The notes: generated by a model not told the origin, from the sequence alone. 64,000 nucleotides of DNA from Psychrobacter sp. P2G3 (GCF_001593285.1 NZ_CP012529.1:1364001-1428000), one strand, 5' to 3'. Shown: positions 17,113-27,136, counted from the first letter of the stretch. Translations and numbers: made by a program.

Positions 17113-18417
17113 ATGACTGATTCTGCCACGCCCTTTCAAACTACTGAAGAATCTGCCGATTCATTTGGTATGACGAATGATAATCACCAGTTGCCAAACA
17201 AACCGCTGGTGATTGGTATTGTTGCAGGTGAAGTATCTGGTGATAGTTTGGGTGCAGATTTTATGCAGCAAATGAATAACCTGCGTGATGATATCATTTG
17301 GGTAGGGGTTGGCGGGTCAAAAATGCAGGCGCAAGGGTTACACAGTATTTTCCCATTAGCACGCCTAGCGGTGATGGGTTTGGTGGAAGTGTTATCGCAG
17401 TTGCCTGATTTGCTCAAAGCACGACGTGAGCTATTAGCAGCTTTTCAGGTTGCTCATATAGACTGGTTTGTCGGTATTGATGCGCCTGATTTTAATCTAC
17501 GGGTTGCAAAGAAGCTCAAACCAAAAGGGGTGTTCTGTGTGCAGTATGTTAGCCCGTCAATTTGGGCTTGGCGTGAATCGCGTATTCACGGCATTAAGGC
17601 AGCGACCGATTTAGTACTATGCTTATTTCCATTTGAGCTGCCAGTATATGAGCGTCATAACCATCCTGCGATATGTGTCGGCCATCCGCTATTGCGAACC
17701 CTAAATCAAGACTTGGTAGATACCCCGACCAATCAGCTACGTAGTGAGCTGGTCTGGCATAATGACGGCTTGCAACAGTTTTTTATTGAGCGTTTCGATG
17801 ATGTTAGTCAGTTGATTTGTGTAATGCCGGGATCAAGGCGTGGTGAGATAACCGCTATCTTGCCACTCATGCTAGACGGTATTCAGAAGTTATTATTAGT
17901 AGATCCTAAACTGTGCTTTATCATACCAACTGTTGATCAAAACCATCAATACATCGTACAAGATGTGATTGATCAACGCTCAGAGCAATTGCGTGCTGCT
18001 ATTGTTGTAGTCTATGACGAAAGCCAGCCAGCCTTTAGCCAACAGGCCATGGCAGCCTCTGATATTATTATGCTGGCATCGGGTACGGCAACGCTTGAAG
18101 CCATGCTCCTTGAACGCCCGATGGTCGTTATTTATCAATTAAATCAGCTTACTTATCAGATTGCCAAGCGTCTGGTAAAAGTACCCTATGTCGCATTACC
18201 TAATATATTAGCAGGAAGAACTATCGTAACTGAGCTTATACAAGAGCAGGCGAGTGGGGAAAATATTTGCCGAACAGTCACAAAGTTATTGCAGCCTCGC
18301 GCCTATGCTGAGCAGTTACAAGCTTTGATCGAGACCAAGCAGACATTGCAACAGCAAAGCAATCATGAGCCAGCTAATAGTGTGATTGCGCAGTGGTTTG
18401 CTCAAGGTAATCGTTAA
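17113..18417 (+). CDS. lpxB: Lipid-A-disaccharide synthase
   Basis: Glycosyltransferase that joins UDP-2,3-diacylglucosamine and lipid X to form the lipid A disaccharide at the inner face of the cytoplasmic membrane. Family motifs in order: VAGEVSGDSLGA, GVGGSKMQAQGL, YVSPSIWAWRESRIHGIK, CVGHPLL, VMPGSRRGEI and LASGTATLEAML. The chosen ATG gives 434 residues, with about 25 extra residues before the usual start; ATGs at 17098 and 17170 are alternatives, and no clear ribosome site settles the point. rnhB follows in the same direction about 100 bp on, matching the lpxB-rnhB order of other gammaproteobacteria. Confidence 0.93.
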   Translation: MTDSATPFQTTEESADSFGMTNDNHQLPNKPLVIGIVAGEVSGDSLGADFMQQMNNLRDDIIWVGVGGSKMQAQGLHSIFPLARLAVMGLVEVLSQLPDLLKARRELLAAFQVAHIDWFVGIDAPDFNLRVAKKLKPKGVFCVQYVSPSIWAWRESRIHGIKAATDLVLCLFPFELPVYERHNHPAICVGHPLLRTLNQDLVDTPTNQLRSELVWHNDGLQQFFIERFDDVSQLICVMPGSRRGEITAILPLMLDGIQKLLLVDPKLCFIIPTVDQNHQYIVQDVIDQRSEQLRAAIVVVYDESQPAFSQQAMAASDIIMLASGTATLEAMLLERPMVVIYQLNQLTYQIAKRLVKVPYVALPNILAGRTIVTELIQEQASGENICRTVTKLLQPRAYAEQLQALIETKQTLQQQSNHEPANSVIAQWFAQGNR

Positions 18418-18518
18418 ATTATTAATTGATTGGTTTAATTGTTATTGATCGAAGCATTATTGATTGAAATATTATTAATTAAAACATTGTTAAAAAATAA
18501 ATAAAAAGTCTGATAATT

Positions 18519-19388
18519 ATGGATATTGAAACCTGTTTAGATAGTCGTATTATTCATATTAAAAGCGATATTGAGCTCATAGATGTTAAAGGACAGTTTA
18601 TTAGTTTAGCTGCTCCGATTCGCTTAACTGGTCAATTACGGCTTACTGACGATTTACGTCAGATACTTGCGTGTATAGACAATGAAGTAGAAAAATTAAC
18701 GCTACAGATTGGGGTTGATGAAGCAGGGCGCGGCCCCTTGCTAGGCAGTGTGAACGTGGCTGCCGCAATACTACCAAGCGCGTGGTCAGGTTTGATTGAG
18801 ATGCAGACATTAGTGAATACGCCGTTATCTATACTGACGGACTCCAAGCAATTAAGCGAAAAAAAACGCGATAAGCTTTATCCATTGGTGCAACAAAACG
18901 CTTTAGGTTATGTGGTTGCAGAGATTCCAGCAGCGGTCATTGATCAGATAAATATTCTGCAAGCAACGATGCTTGGTATGCGCTTATGTACAGAGGCGCT
19001 ATTAGTTGCGGTAGCAGAGCAAATTGCAAATGATACAAGTAGCACGTCATACAATCTGCAGGCTCAGGTATTGTTCGATGGAAATCGCTGTCCAGAGTTA
19101 GATTATCTGAAACTCTCATCTTTTGGTATATCTGAGTCAAGCATTGATTGCCAAGCTTGGGTAAAGGGTGATGCACGTCACACTAGCATTGCAGCTGCTA
19201 GTATCTTAGCAAAAGTCAGCCGCGACCAGACTATGTATCATTTAGATTCGTTGCATCCACAGTATAGTATCGCTAAGCACAAAGGTTATCCCACTCGTGT
19301 TCATATGGAAGCCATTGAGATGTATGGCGTATTGCCTGAACATCGTCGTAGTTTTGCGCCAGTAAGGCGAGTACTTGAGAATAAATGA
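18519..19388 (+). CDS. rnhB: Ribonuclease HII with N-terminal extension
   Basis: Cleaves RNA in RNA-DNA hybrids and starts ribonucleotide excision repair. The catalytic core begins at [15 protein letters not shown] (Asp67 and Glu68 are the first metal ligands), followed by [20 protein letters not shown] and [21 protein letters not shown]. The C-terminal [27 protein letters not shown] is typical. The usual length is about 200 residues; here a 63-residue N-terminal extension of unknown role precedes the core, which could mean that the true start is internal, though no good internal ATG with a ribosome site lies just before the core. Confidence 0.9.
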   Translation: MDIETCLDSRIIHIKSDIELIDVKGQFISLAAPIRLTGQLRLTDDLRQILACIDNEVEKLTLQIGVDEAGRGPLLGSVNVAAAILPSAWSGLIEMQTLVNTPLSILTDSKQLSEKKRDKLYPLVQQNALGYVVAEIPAAVIDQINILQATMLGMRLCTEALLVAVAEQIANDTSSTSYNLQAQVLFDGNRCPELDYLKLSSFGISESSIDCQAWVKGDARHTSIAAASILAKVSRDQTMYHLDSLHPQYSIAKHKGYPTRVHMEAIEMYGVLPEHRRSFAPVRRVLENK

Positions 19389-19545
19389 CGAATTAAATCT
19401 AGAAGAACTACTTATTCTACAAGGTGATTGAAGGCTAAATAGCCTAAGCAAATAATCTTACAGCTTTCACATTAATCCTAAATTTATTATTCAAACCCCT
19501 CTCCAAATTACCTTTCAAATCAACTCCTAAAATTCACGTTATATC

Positions 19546-19572
19546 AAACCGTCTCCTACAGACGGTTTTTTT
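19546..19572 (+). terminator. Terminator in the rnhB-lipoprotein spacer
   Basis: AACCGTCT pairs with AGACGGTT across CCTAC, followed by seven T. A second AGACGGTT copy lies at 19581-19588. Confidence 0.88.
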
Positions 19573-19673
19573 ATTGTCATAGACGGTTCTATTTACTATG
19601 AATTGGCATGCTTATTGCTCATTTTGACTATGGTCACTCAATATGCTCACTTCATGCTTTTATAGGATAAACG

Positions 19674-20966
19674 ATGAATTTTATTACCTCAGAAAAAAGT
19701 CTCGTCATTGCTCTTTCTTCAGCTCTGCTTTTAACTGCTTGTGGCGGTGGTGGCAGTGAGAGTTCCGATACTAGTACTAGTACTAATTCAAGCAACTCGA
19801 ACTCACCTGAAGCAATTAGTCCGTCAAGCCCTATTGATACTTCTAAGCCATCAGAGCCTAACACTTCTCCTGAACCGTTAAAACCGACTACTTCTCCTGA
19901 AACATCAGCGCCTGAGGCTACATCGCCAGTATTAAAAGTTGAAGTCGATATGAAAGATGTGGAGAGTAAGAGCTATGATGGGGCTGCGCAGGTTGGCTCA
20001 AAGCTATTAAACTCACAAAGACAAGCCTGTGCGCTTGGTGGGTTAGCACAGAATAACGAGCTAACCAAAATAGCAACCCAGCACGCGCAGTACATCCAGC
20101 ATGTTTTCGCAAATAGTAGCCCAACGATGTTTAATGCGCACGATGAAAGAGAGATCGAAGATATAAAGACATGGACAGGAAAGAACAATCCATTCTTTAC
20201 AGGTATTAGCTTCAAAGATCGTCTACTTAAAGCTGGATATTCAAACTTGGCTCATGGTGTTGTAGAAAACATATCGAGAATAACGTATTACAGCTCAGCT
20301 GGTAGAGTCGCGTCACCAGAGTATGCTGCGCATTCAATGACTAAGTCTCTACTAGCTGCACCTTATCATATGCGTCTATTAGTAACTCCTAACCTTAGTC
20401 AAACAGGCTCAGGTATGATAGCTTACAAGCCTTATGGTAAGGCTACTGATAAAAGTCAGGGCTATGTTTTTGTCAACGCATCATCAGCTGATCGAAATAC
20501 AGAAAATCGTTCGGTTGAGGGACTGTTTACTTATCCTTGTACTGATGTAGCAGATACAAATACTGCGCTTTACAATGAGTTTCCAAGCCCAGTGGCAGGG
20601 ACAGGACGTGACCTAGGTACTGATCCTATCGGCCAGCCTATCTATATCAACATGCCATCGGCTAAAAACATTAAAATTAGTAATATTAAGTTTCGTGATA
20701 TCCAGCGTAATATAGACGTGCCTGTAGACCTGCTAGATTATAGCAATGACCCTCATAAGAGAACCGCCTACGAATTACCGCAAAACGAAGCTTTTATTCT
20801 GCCGATTACTGATAGTTTGCAAAGCTGTGAAACTGGTCGTAGAGTAGGTAAAAACTGTGGTCTTTATGGCAATAGTAAATACCAAGTCAGCTTTGATGTT
20901 CTAGTAGATAATAAGACGCTAGAAACTAAGCAGTTTACCTTTACAACAGGTGAAGTTAACTATTAA
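19674..20966 (+). CDS. CAP-domain (SCP/PR1-like) lipoprotein
   Basis: Predicted surface or periplasmic lipoprotein of 430 residues. The signal peptide ends in the lipobox LLTAC, followed by four glycines and a Ser/Thr/Pro-rich linker of about 70 residues, which resembles a tether. Residues about 100-270 resemble a CAP domain: SKLLNSQRQACALGGLAQNNEL, an HAQYIQH segment, an AHDEREIED stretch, RLLKAGYSNLAHGVVENIS and HMRLLVTPNLSQTGSGM, with the spaced His and Glu residues of that fold. The C-terminal 150 residues contain four cysteines and may be a beta-rich domain. Bacterial CAP proteins have poorly known roles. AGGATAAACG precedes the ATG. Confidence 0.75.
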   Translation: MNFITSEKSLVIALSSALLLTACGGGGSESSDTSTSTNSSNSNSPEAISPSSPIDTSKPSEPNTSPEPLKPTTSPETSAPEATSPVLKVEVDMKDVESKSYDGAAQVGSKLLNSQRQACALGGLAQNNELTKIATQHAQYIQHVFANSSPTMFNAHDEREIEDIKTWTGKNNPFFTGISFKDRLLKAGYSNLAHGVVENISRITYYSSAGRVASPEYAAHSMTKSLLAAPYHMRLLVTPNLSQTGSGMIAYKPYGKATDKSQGYVFVNASSADRNTENRSVEGLFTYPCTDVADTNTALYNEFPSPVAGTGRDLGTDPIGQPIYINMPSAKNIKISNIKFRDIQRNIDVPVDLLDYSNDPHKRTAYELPQNEAFILPITDSLQSCETGRRVGKNCGLYGNSKYQVSFDVLVDNKTLETKQFTFTTGEVNY

Positions 20967-20973
20967 ACCTGTA

Positions 20974-21008
20974 TGCACGTTAGCGTATAAGTCTTGCGCT
21001 AACGTGCA
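20974..21008. terminator. 12-bp hairpin between convergent genes
   Basis: TGCACGTTAGCG pairs perfectly with CGCTAACGTGCA across an 11-nt loop. It fits between two convergent stops and has no strong T-run, so termination is inferred from position only. Confidence 0.55.
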
Positions 21009-21017
21009 CACAGTTAA

Positions 21018-21683
21018 TCAAAATGACGAGTCCGGCTGCTTTAGAAATGCTTTTTCTTCAGCAGTCGACTCTCTATCTAAAACCTCATTACGATGCGGAT
21101 AACGGCCAAACTGACCAATGATGTCTTTGTGGCGATGTTCAAAGTCCAAGGTGTTCGCATGATCTAATTGCTCAAACAGTGGTAAATAGCGCTCATGGAT
21201 CATCGCTGACTCAGAGTGCATAAATGGCATGATAATAAATTTGCGCCATTCCATCGGCAAACTATTAAAATGTGGCTGCCCAATAGCTTCTTGAGCCAAT
21301 ACCAGTGCCATGCCATCCTGCGCAAAAGCACAAGCCTGTCCGCGACATAGATTGCGTGAAAACTGATCTAAAACAATAATTTCTGCTAAGCGTCCCGCCA
21401 AAGCCGTGGTTGAGCTGTTACTATCTGTTGATGTTTCTGCGGTTCGCCAAATCACGCATTCACCTTGTTTTGCGGCTTGCCAAATTTTGCCAAACTTATC
21501 ATTTATTTGCTTATCAAAACCATCGTTTTGGTCAAACCAGTATTGCTCATTATCTTTGTCGAACCAAAAATCTAACACTGCACGCGCATCAGGATTAAGA
21601 TGGGTCATATCGATATTCTTTGGATCGAGTTGAGATAAGTTAGCTTGGCTGGTAGAAGTGGAATAATCGGTCGAAAGCGACAT
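21018..21683 (-). CDS. DUF924 family protein
   Basis: A 221-residue cytoplasmic protein of the DUF924 family. Recognisable stretches: VLDFWFDKDNEQYWFDQN, AEIIVLDQFSRNLCRGQ, WRKFIIMPFMHSES and HRHKDIIGQFGRYPHRNEVL. The family is predicted to be all-helical and TPR-like; no biochemical role is established. The start is the ATG beside a GATATCTTATG context, with a weak ribosome site. It is divergent from nspC with a 90-bp spacer. Confidence 0.88.
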   Translation of the reverse strand: MSLSTDYSTSTSQANLSQLDPKNIDMTHLNPDARAVLDFWFDKDNEQYWFDQNDGFDKQINDKFGKIWQAAKQGECVIWRTAETSTDSNSSTTALAGRLAEIIVLDQFSRNLCRGQACAFAQDGMALVLAQEAIGQPHFNSLPMEWRKFIIMPFMHSESAMIHERYLPLFEQLDHANTLDFEHRHKDIIGQFGRYPHRNEVLDRESTAEEKAFLKQPDSSF

Positions 21684-21773
21684 AAGATATTCTAATTATG
21701 ATGAATTTAGTCTACTATAGCGCAAATATTTATATCTGTCATAACCCTATCAAAAGCCATTAGGTTATCTCTT

Positions 21774-22985
21774 ATGAACTCGATAAAAACTTTAAAACCA
21801 GTTGCCGTACCAACACCTTATTATTTGCTTGATGAAGCTGCAATAGTCGCTAATATGCAGATTATTGCACGTCTGTGCGAGCTGTCTGGTGCTAAGGCAT
21901 TACTGGCACTCAAATGCTTTGCCACATGGGGTGTCTTTGACGTCATGCACCCTTATTTACATGGCACAACATCGTCTTCACTAAATGAAGTGCGTTTAGG
22001 CTATGAAACCTTCGGCAATAATAGCAATGGCAATAGCGAAGATAAAAAAGAGACTCATGCCTATAGCGTGGCCTATAGTAGCGATGAGATATCTGAAGTG
22101 CTTAGCTATGCGGATAAGATTATCTTTAACTCTATCTCGCAATTAAATGCTTTTAAAGACCAAGCCCGTGCACAAAATATTTCAGTAGGGCTGCGCTTGA
22201 ATCCAAAGACCAGCAATTCATCATTTATCATCGCTGATCCTGCTCGTCCCTTTAGTCGTCTTGGTGAGCATGATAAAGATAAGATTGCAGCGGTGCTCGG
22301 TGATATAACTGGGGTGATGATTCATAACAACTGTGAGAACGACAGTTTTGAAGCCTTTAGTGCTAGCTTGGCTGATATCGAAGATAGATTTGGTGACGTT
22401 TTAGCACAGCTCGAATGGGTCAGCTTGGGCGGTGGCATTCATTTTATCGCCCCTGATTATCCACTAGAAAAACTCGCTGAAAGGTTAAAAGGCTTTAGCG
22501 AAAAGTATGACGTACAAGTCTATCTAGAACCTGGCGAGGCAAGTATCCATGGCGCAGGGTCATTGGTTACGACGGTATTAGATACCATGCATAATGAAAA
22601 AAACTTAGCCGTCGTCGATGCTTCTATCGAAGCACACATGCTTGATTTGCTGATCTATCAGGAGTCAGCGTCTATTGCCTCTATTAATGATGAGTCGGTT
22701 GATGTTGTGCCCGCTAGCACTGATCAAAAATATGACGCGCCTGACAATACGATTATCTATGGTCGTTCTTGCTTAGCAGGCGATATCTTTGGCGAGTATG
22801 CATTACCTAACCATTTAAAAGTAGGTGATAAGATTGCATTTGGTAATGCCGCAGGTTATACCATGGTGAAGAAAAACTGGTTTAATGGGGTCAACATGCC
22901 AGCGATTGTTATTCGTCGTTTGGATGGCAGTATTGACGTACAGCGTGAATTTGACTATCAAGACTATAAAGCGAGTTTGTCCTAA
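21774..22985 (+). CDS. nspC: Carboxynorspermidine decarboxylase
   Basis: PLP-dependent alanine-racemase-fold decarboxylase that converts carboxyspermidine or carboxynorspermidine to spermidine or norspermidine. The PLP lysine is Lys47 in ALLALKCFATWGVF. Other landmarks: HNNCENDSFEAF (specificity helix region), WVSLGGGIHF, YLEPGEA and the C-terminal GRSCLAGDIFGEY with the catalytic cysteine, then NAAGYTMVKKNWFNG. The 403 residues include two inserts relative to shorter homologues (about 85-95 and 305-320). The partner dehydrogenase gene follows 267 bp downstream on the same strand; in Vibrio the two are adjacent in the reverse order. Confidence 0.92.
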   Translation: MNSIKTLKPVAVPTPYYLLDEAAIVANMQIIARLCELSGAKALLALKCFATWGVFDVMHPYLHGTTSSSLNEVRLGYETFGNNSNGNSEDKKETHAYSVAYSSDEISEVLSYADKIIFNSISQLNAFKDQARAQNISVGLRLNPKTSNSSFIIADPARPFSRLGEHDKDKIAAVLGDITGVMIHNNCENDSFEAFSASLADIEDRFGDVLAQLEWVSLGGGIHFIAPDYPLEKLAERLKGFSEKYDVQVYLEPGEASIHGAGSLVTTVLDTMHNEKNLAVVDASIEAHMLDLLIYQESASIASINDESVDVVPASTDQKYDAPDNTIIYGRSCLAGDIFGEYALPNHLKVGDKIAFGNAAGYTMVKKNWFNGVNMPAIVIRRLDGSIDVQREFDYQDYKASLS

Positions 22986-23073
22986 CTTCATTGAGCTAAT
23001 GATTGGCATAACCTTTAAACAATGGTTCAAGAATCATTATGCATTCTGAAGTTTTTAAGTTATGTTGTAATTT

Positions 23074-23252
23074 TTGCCGAAAAGCGAATAAAAATTGTTA
23101 TAATTGCCGCTGGCAAAGGCAGCAATATTTGTCTAACGGGTGCGTGGGTTTTCCTCGGTCTTCCTTTTTAATTCACGCATATCATTCACTCGTTTCTGTT
23201 TTGCATAGCCAATATCAATGGTATCGACAGGGACACAAAGGAGGATTGTTCA
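23074..23252 (+). promoter_or_regulatory. Separate promoter and leader for the carboxynorspermidine synthase gene
   Basis: TATAAT at 23099-23104 has a weak TTGCCG -35 (23074-23079) at 19-bp spacing. The predicted leader of about 140 nt contains a TGCGTG/CACGCA pairing enclosing a pyrimidine-rich segment. A full AAAGGAGG ribosome site (23237-23244) precedes the TTG start. No known riboswitch consensus was recognised. Confidence 0.45.
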
Positions 23253-24527
23253 TTGAACACAAATCAACAAGCTAAGTCCAACAAAAAAGATGTACTCATC
23301 ATCGGAGCAGGCGGCGTCGCTCAAGTAGTTGCTCATAAATGTGCAATGCATAATGATGTACTCGGCGACATTCACATTGCCTCGCGTACTCAGGATAAAT
23401 GTGATGCGATTGCTCAGAGTGTGAAAGATAAAGGTAGCTTTAAGCAAGCTGCCGTTTTACATACCCATCAAATCGATGCGATGGATGGTCAAGCGCTTGT
23501 AAAACTAATACAAGATACGGGCATCCAGATCGTTATTAATGTCGGATCGCCTTTTCTTAATATGAGCGTGCTTGAAGCCTGTATCGAGACAGGTGTCGCT
23601 TACATTGATACTGCTATTCACGAAGATCCACGCAAGATTTGTGAGACGCCACCATGGTATGAAAACTATGAATGGAAACGTCGTCAGCGTTGTGAAGACA
23701 ATAACATCACTGCTATTTTAGGTGCAGGATTTGATCCTGGCATGGTTAACGCCTACGCGCGTCTTGGCTATGACATGATGGACGCAGGTTCGGTCACTGA
23801 CATCGATATCATCGATATCAACGCAGGTAGCCACGGCAAATACTTTGCGACCAACTTTGATCCTGAGATTAATTTCCGTGAATTCACAGGTACGGTTTAT
23901 TCTTGGCAAGATAGCAAATGGCAATCTAACAAGATGTTCGAAGTGAAGCGCACCGATGATCTGCCAGTCGTTGGCGTGCAAAATAGCTATTTAAGTGGTC
24001 ATGATGAGATTCATTCTTTATCAGCCAATTTAGATGTGCCGAATATTCGTTTTTGGATGGGTTTTGGTGAGCACTATATTAATGTTTTCACCGTGCTACA
24101 AAATCTAGGTCTATTGTCGGAGCAGCCAGTGATGACTGCTGAAGGACAAGAAGTTATTCCGCTAAAAGTCGTTAAAGCTGTGCTACCAGATCCAAGCTCA
24201 CTAGCACCCAATTATACGGGTAAAACTTGTATCGGCGATAAGGTTAAGGGTAAAGTTGACGGCGTCGATACTGAGGTGTTTATCTATAACGTCTCAGATC
24301 ATAAAGAAGCTTATGAAGCGATGGGTAGTCAAGGTATCTCTTATACTGCAGGCGTGCCACCTGTTGCTGCTGCTATGCTAGTTGCTACTGGCGAATGGGA
24401 TGCTGGCAAGATGGTCAACGTCGAAGAGCTGGATGCCAAGCCGTACATTAATCTTTTGAATAAGATTGGCTTGCCAACGCGTATTCAAGACAGTAAAGGT
24501 GATAGAGCGTTAGAGTTCGATATTTAA
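23253..24527 (+). CDS. Carboxynorspermidine synthase (saccharopine dehydrogenase family)
   Basis: NADPH-dependent enzyme that joins aspartate semialdehyde to a diamine (putrescine or diaminopropane) to give the carboxylated triamine used by NspC. The Rossmann motif is VLIIGAGGVAQVVAHK (14-29). Typical downstream stretches are ARLGYDMM and INAGSHGKYFATNFDPEINFREF, then AGVPPVAAAMLVATGEWD near the C-terminus. The 424-residue length is normal. The start is a TTG set 8 nt after a perfect AAAGGAGG, which decides the start. A strong terminator follows. Together with nspC it gives an alternative, SpeE-independent route to spermidine-type polyamines. Confidence 0.92.
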   Translation: MNTNQQAKSNKKDVLIIGAGGVAQVVAHKCAMHNDVLGDIHIASRTQDKCDAIAQSVKDKGSFKQAAVLHTHQIDAMDGQALVKLIQDTGIQIVINVGSPFLNMSVLEACIETGVAYIDTAIHEDPRKICETPPWYENYEWKRRQRCEDNNITAILGAGFDPGMVNAYARLGYDMMDAGSVTDIDIIDINAGSHGKYFATNFDPEINFREFTGTVYSWQDSKWQSNKMFEVKRTDDLPVVGVQNSYLSGHDEIHSLSANLDVPNIRFWMGFGEHYINVFTVLQNLGLLSEQPVMTAEGQEVIPLKVVKAVLPDPSSLAPNYTGKTCIGDKVKGKVDGVDTEVFIYNVSDHKEAYEAMGSQGISYTAGVPPVAAAMLVATGEWDAGKMVNVEELDAKPYINLLNKIGLPTRIQDSKGDRALEFDI

Positions 24528-24543
24528 CATGTTCTAGGTATTC

Positions 24544-24592
24544 AAAAAAAGCCTGTCTAATTTCTCAATAAGAGAGTTAGATGGGCTTTTTA
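24544..24592 (+). terminator. Terminator after the carboxynorspermidine synthase gene
   Basis: A stem from AAAAAAAGCC-GTCTAA to TTAGAT-GGCTTTTT with an inner CTC/GAG pairing. The rest of the 335-bp spacer to the BCCT gene (24593-24862) shows nothing else distinct. Confidence 0.88.
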
Positions 24593-24862
24593 ATATGTCT
24601 TCATTAATTATCTTCAATAATTAATAACTTAAGAATTTTCTTCAATTCCAAACCAAGAATCAAGGTATCGAAAAATCTAACACTATTACCTATACTCATT
24701 ACCTAGACCTATCCTCAGACATCCATTACCGGCACTATCAAATTATTCGCTATATGACATAATCCTATTATTAAGTTATAGCTTAACTGACAATTCTGAG
24801 GCTTAATTGACAACTCAGAGCATGCTCGCTTGTCCAATATAAATTCAATACAGGGAGTAAAA

Positions 24863-27094
24863 ATGACCAACGAACCAAATGACGATAGCTTAACCGAGGC
24901 TGACCAGCCAAATGAGCAAGTTGAAAGTTCGCGCACACCGTTCGAGCGTAGCCAGTTTGGCGGTACAAAACGTCAATCCAAACCTTTTGATGAAGACGTT
25001 CCTATATCGCGTAATGATCTGCAAAAAGGCGCGCAAGAATTATCAGAAAACAGCGTTGCCCCTATTAATTGGAGCGTGCTGATTATCTCCTCGCTAGTGA
25101 TTGTTGCCTTTTCCATATGGGCGATTTTTATGCCTGTTAATGCCAGCACGACGATGAGAGCGGTGGTGGATTGGATTGCGACCAATCTTGGCTGGTATTA
25201 CGTGATTACGATGGTGATAGTCATCGGCTTTGTGCTTTGGGTCGCATTATCCAAAGAAGGCAGCATACGTCTTGGGCCTGATGATTCGTGGCCACAATAC
25301 AAGCTAGGTACTTGGGCGGCGATGTTATTTGCGGCTGGCGTTGGTATTGATTTGCTGTTTTTCTCGGTGACCGGTCCTGTCGTACAATATTTAACCCCGC
25401 CTTCTAGTGATGGGTCGAGCGCCGCAGCCATGCAAGATGCTGTCGTTTGGACGATGTTTCATTACGGCATCGCTGGCTGGTCGGTTTACGCATTGCTCGG
25501 TATGGCGATGGGCTATTTTGCCTACCGCTGGGATATGCCTTTATCCATTCGAGCGGCCCTTTATCCATTACTTGGTAAGCGGGTAAAAGGTCCTATCGGT
25601 CATGGTATTAGTATCATTGCATTAGTGGGTACGGTGTTCGGTGTGGCGACGACGATGGGTATCGGCGTGGTACTGCTCAACGTTGGTTTCTCAAAGCTGT
25701 TTGGTTTAGAGGAGGGCTTAACGTTACAGATTGCCCTCGTGGTTGGTGCCGTTATCTTGACCATTCTTGCCACTACCTCAGGTGTTGACCGTGGTATTCG
25801 CTGGATATCCGAGTTGAACCTTTGGAGCGCAGTGGCAATGATGGCGTTTATCCTTATCGCTGGCGAGACGGCATTCTTATTAAATGCTCTGGTTGAAAAC
25901 CTTGGTCAGTTCTTTGTCACGCTACCTGCTAGGATGTTCAAAACCTTTGCTTATGTACCCGGTAGTAGCGACTGGATGGGCAGTTGGACGCTGTTCTTTT
26001 GGGCTTTTTGGCTGGCATGGGGACCGTTCGTTGGGGTGTTTTTAGCTCGTATTTCGCGTGGTCGTACGCTACGTGAGTTCGTCATTGCCGCGATTACCGT
26101 GCCGGTATTGTGCGACTTTATCATTGTTTCTTTCTTTGGTAATTCAGCCCTTTATCAGGTAATGCAAGGCAACACAGCCTTCGCTGAACTTGCAGTGCAA
26201 AGCCCAGAGCGCGGTTGGTATGCGCTACTTGAGCTGTTCCCTGGTGCGACTATTTTGGTAGCTTTAGCGACACTTTCAGGATTACTATTCTACATTACCA
26301 GCGCCAACTCAGGGGCGATGGTCATGTCGAACTTTTCAACCTCCATTCCCGATCCATCAGAAGATGGCCCGAAGTGGCTACGTATCTTTTGGGCGGTATT
26401 GACGGCGATGTTGACCATCTCTATGTTAATCGCAGGCGGCGTCATTACCATGGAATACGCCACGCTTATCTTCGCGCTTCCTGTGACCATTATCGTTTAT
26501 TTGGTGATGTTCTCTTTTTCTAAAGCGTTAAAAATAGAACGAGCCGAGCGCGAAGGCACCGTGCTGCGCCGTCCTTCGGTGACGCCAAGCGGTGGTTATA
26601 TACCAGAGCGTTCATGGAAGCAGCGATTGGGACAAATGCTTGCATACCCATCTAAGCGTGAGACCGTCCAATTCCTTGAGCGTGTCGTCCGCCCAGCGCT
26701 AAACGATGTCGCCAATGAGTTTGAGCGTCAAGGTTATGATATCGAGCGCGATAACATCCCTCACATAGCTGATGACATTGATATTGGCGGGCCATTGCTA
26801 AAGGTATCCACCGATGCTCTGAATAACTTTTATTATCAAGTCTCTATGGTTGAGACGCCGTCGCCTACCTTTAGTGGCAAGATGTCGCCTGTCAGTGACG
26901 TTTATTACCGTTTAGAGGTGACGACCCAAACCGGCACGGGCGGTTATGACTTGATGGGATTGACCAAGCAGCAAGTTATCGATGATGTCCTTGAGCAATA
27001 CGAAGCTTACATGACCTTTATTAGCGCCCCAGCAGACACTAATACTGGTCTGGACAGCGCGTTGACGTCAGTGGGAATAACAGGTAAGAGTTGA
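24863..27094 (+). CDS. BCCT-family transporter, BetT-like (probable choline uptake)
   Basis: Inner-membrane betaine/choline/carnitine transporter of 743 residues with about 12 membrane segments between residues 70 and 560. The family signature is WTLFFWAFWLAWGPFVGVFL followed by ARISRGRT. The glycine-rich MGIGVVLLNVGFSKLFGL stretch and the tryptophan-rich segments of the substrate cage are present. The N-terminus is a 65-residue charged cytosolic tail, and the C-terminus has a soluble domain of about 170 residues (PSKRETVQFLERVVRPALNDV onward), as in the choline transporter BetT, where it senses osmolarity. GGGAG precedes the ATG. Glycine betaine remains possible as substrate. No bet synthesis genes are seen nearby. 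Confidence 0.88.
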   Translation: MTNEPNDDSLTEADQPNEQVESSRTPFERSQFGGTKRQSKPFDEDVPISRNDLQKGAQELSENSVAPINWSVLIISSLVIVAFSIWAIFMPVNASTTMRAVVDWIATNLGWYYVITMVIVIGFVLWVALSKEGSIRLGPDDSWPQYKLGTWAAMLFAAGVGIDLLFFSVTGPVVQYLTPPSSDGSSAAAMQDAVVWTMFHYGIAGWSVYALLGMAMGYFAYRWDMPLSIRAALYPLLGKRVKGPIGHGISIIALVGTVFGVATTMGIGVVLLNVGFSKLFGLEEGLTLQIALVVGAVILTILATTSGVDRGIRWISELNLWSAVAMMAFILIAGETAFLLNALVENLGQFFVTLPARMFKTFAYVPGSSDWMGSWTLFFWAFWLAWGPFVGVFLARISRGRTLREFVIAAITVPVLCDFIIVSFFGNSALYQVMQGNTAFAELAVQSPERGWYALLELFPGATILVALATLSGLLFYITSANSGAMVMSNFSTSIPDPSEDGPKWLRIFWAVLTAMLTISMLIAGGVITMEYATLIFALPVTIIVYLVMFSFSKALKIERAEREGTVLRRPSVTPSGGYIPERSWKQRLGQMLAYPSKRETVQFLERVVRPALNDVANEFERQGYDIERDNIPHIADDIDIGGPLLKVSTDALNNFYYQVSMVETPSPTFSGKMSPVSDVYYRLEVTTQTGTGGYDLMGLTKQQVIDDVLEQYEAYMTFISAPADTNTGLDSALTSVGITGKS

Positions 27095-27136
27095 GCTGCT
27101 GGTCGTGATTAAACCATATAGATAATAGGGGAGCCA

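Noticed and set aside
23074..23252. A known riboswitch (for example mini-ykkC or a polyamine-linked type) in the carboxynorspermidine synthase leader
   Set aside because: No ACGR-loop hairpin pair or other consensus could be matched, and the pairings I found are short. It is kept only as a possible uncharacterised leader.
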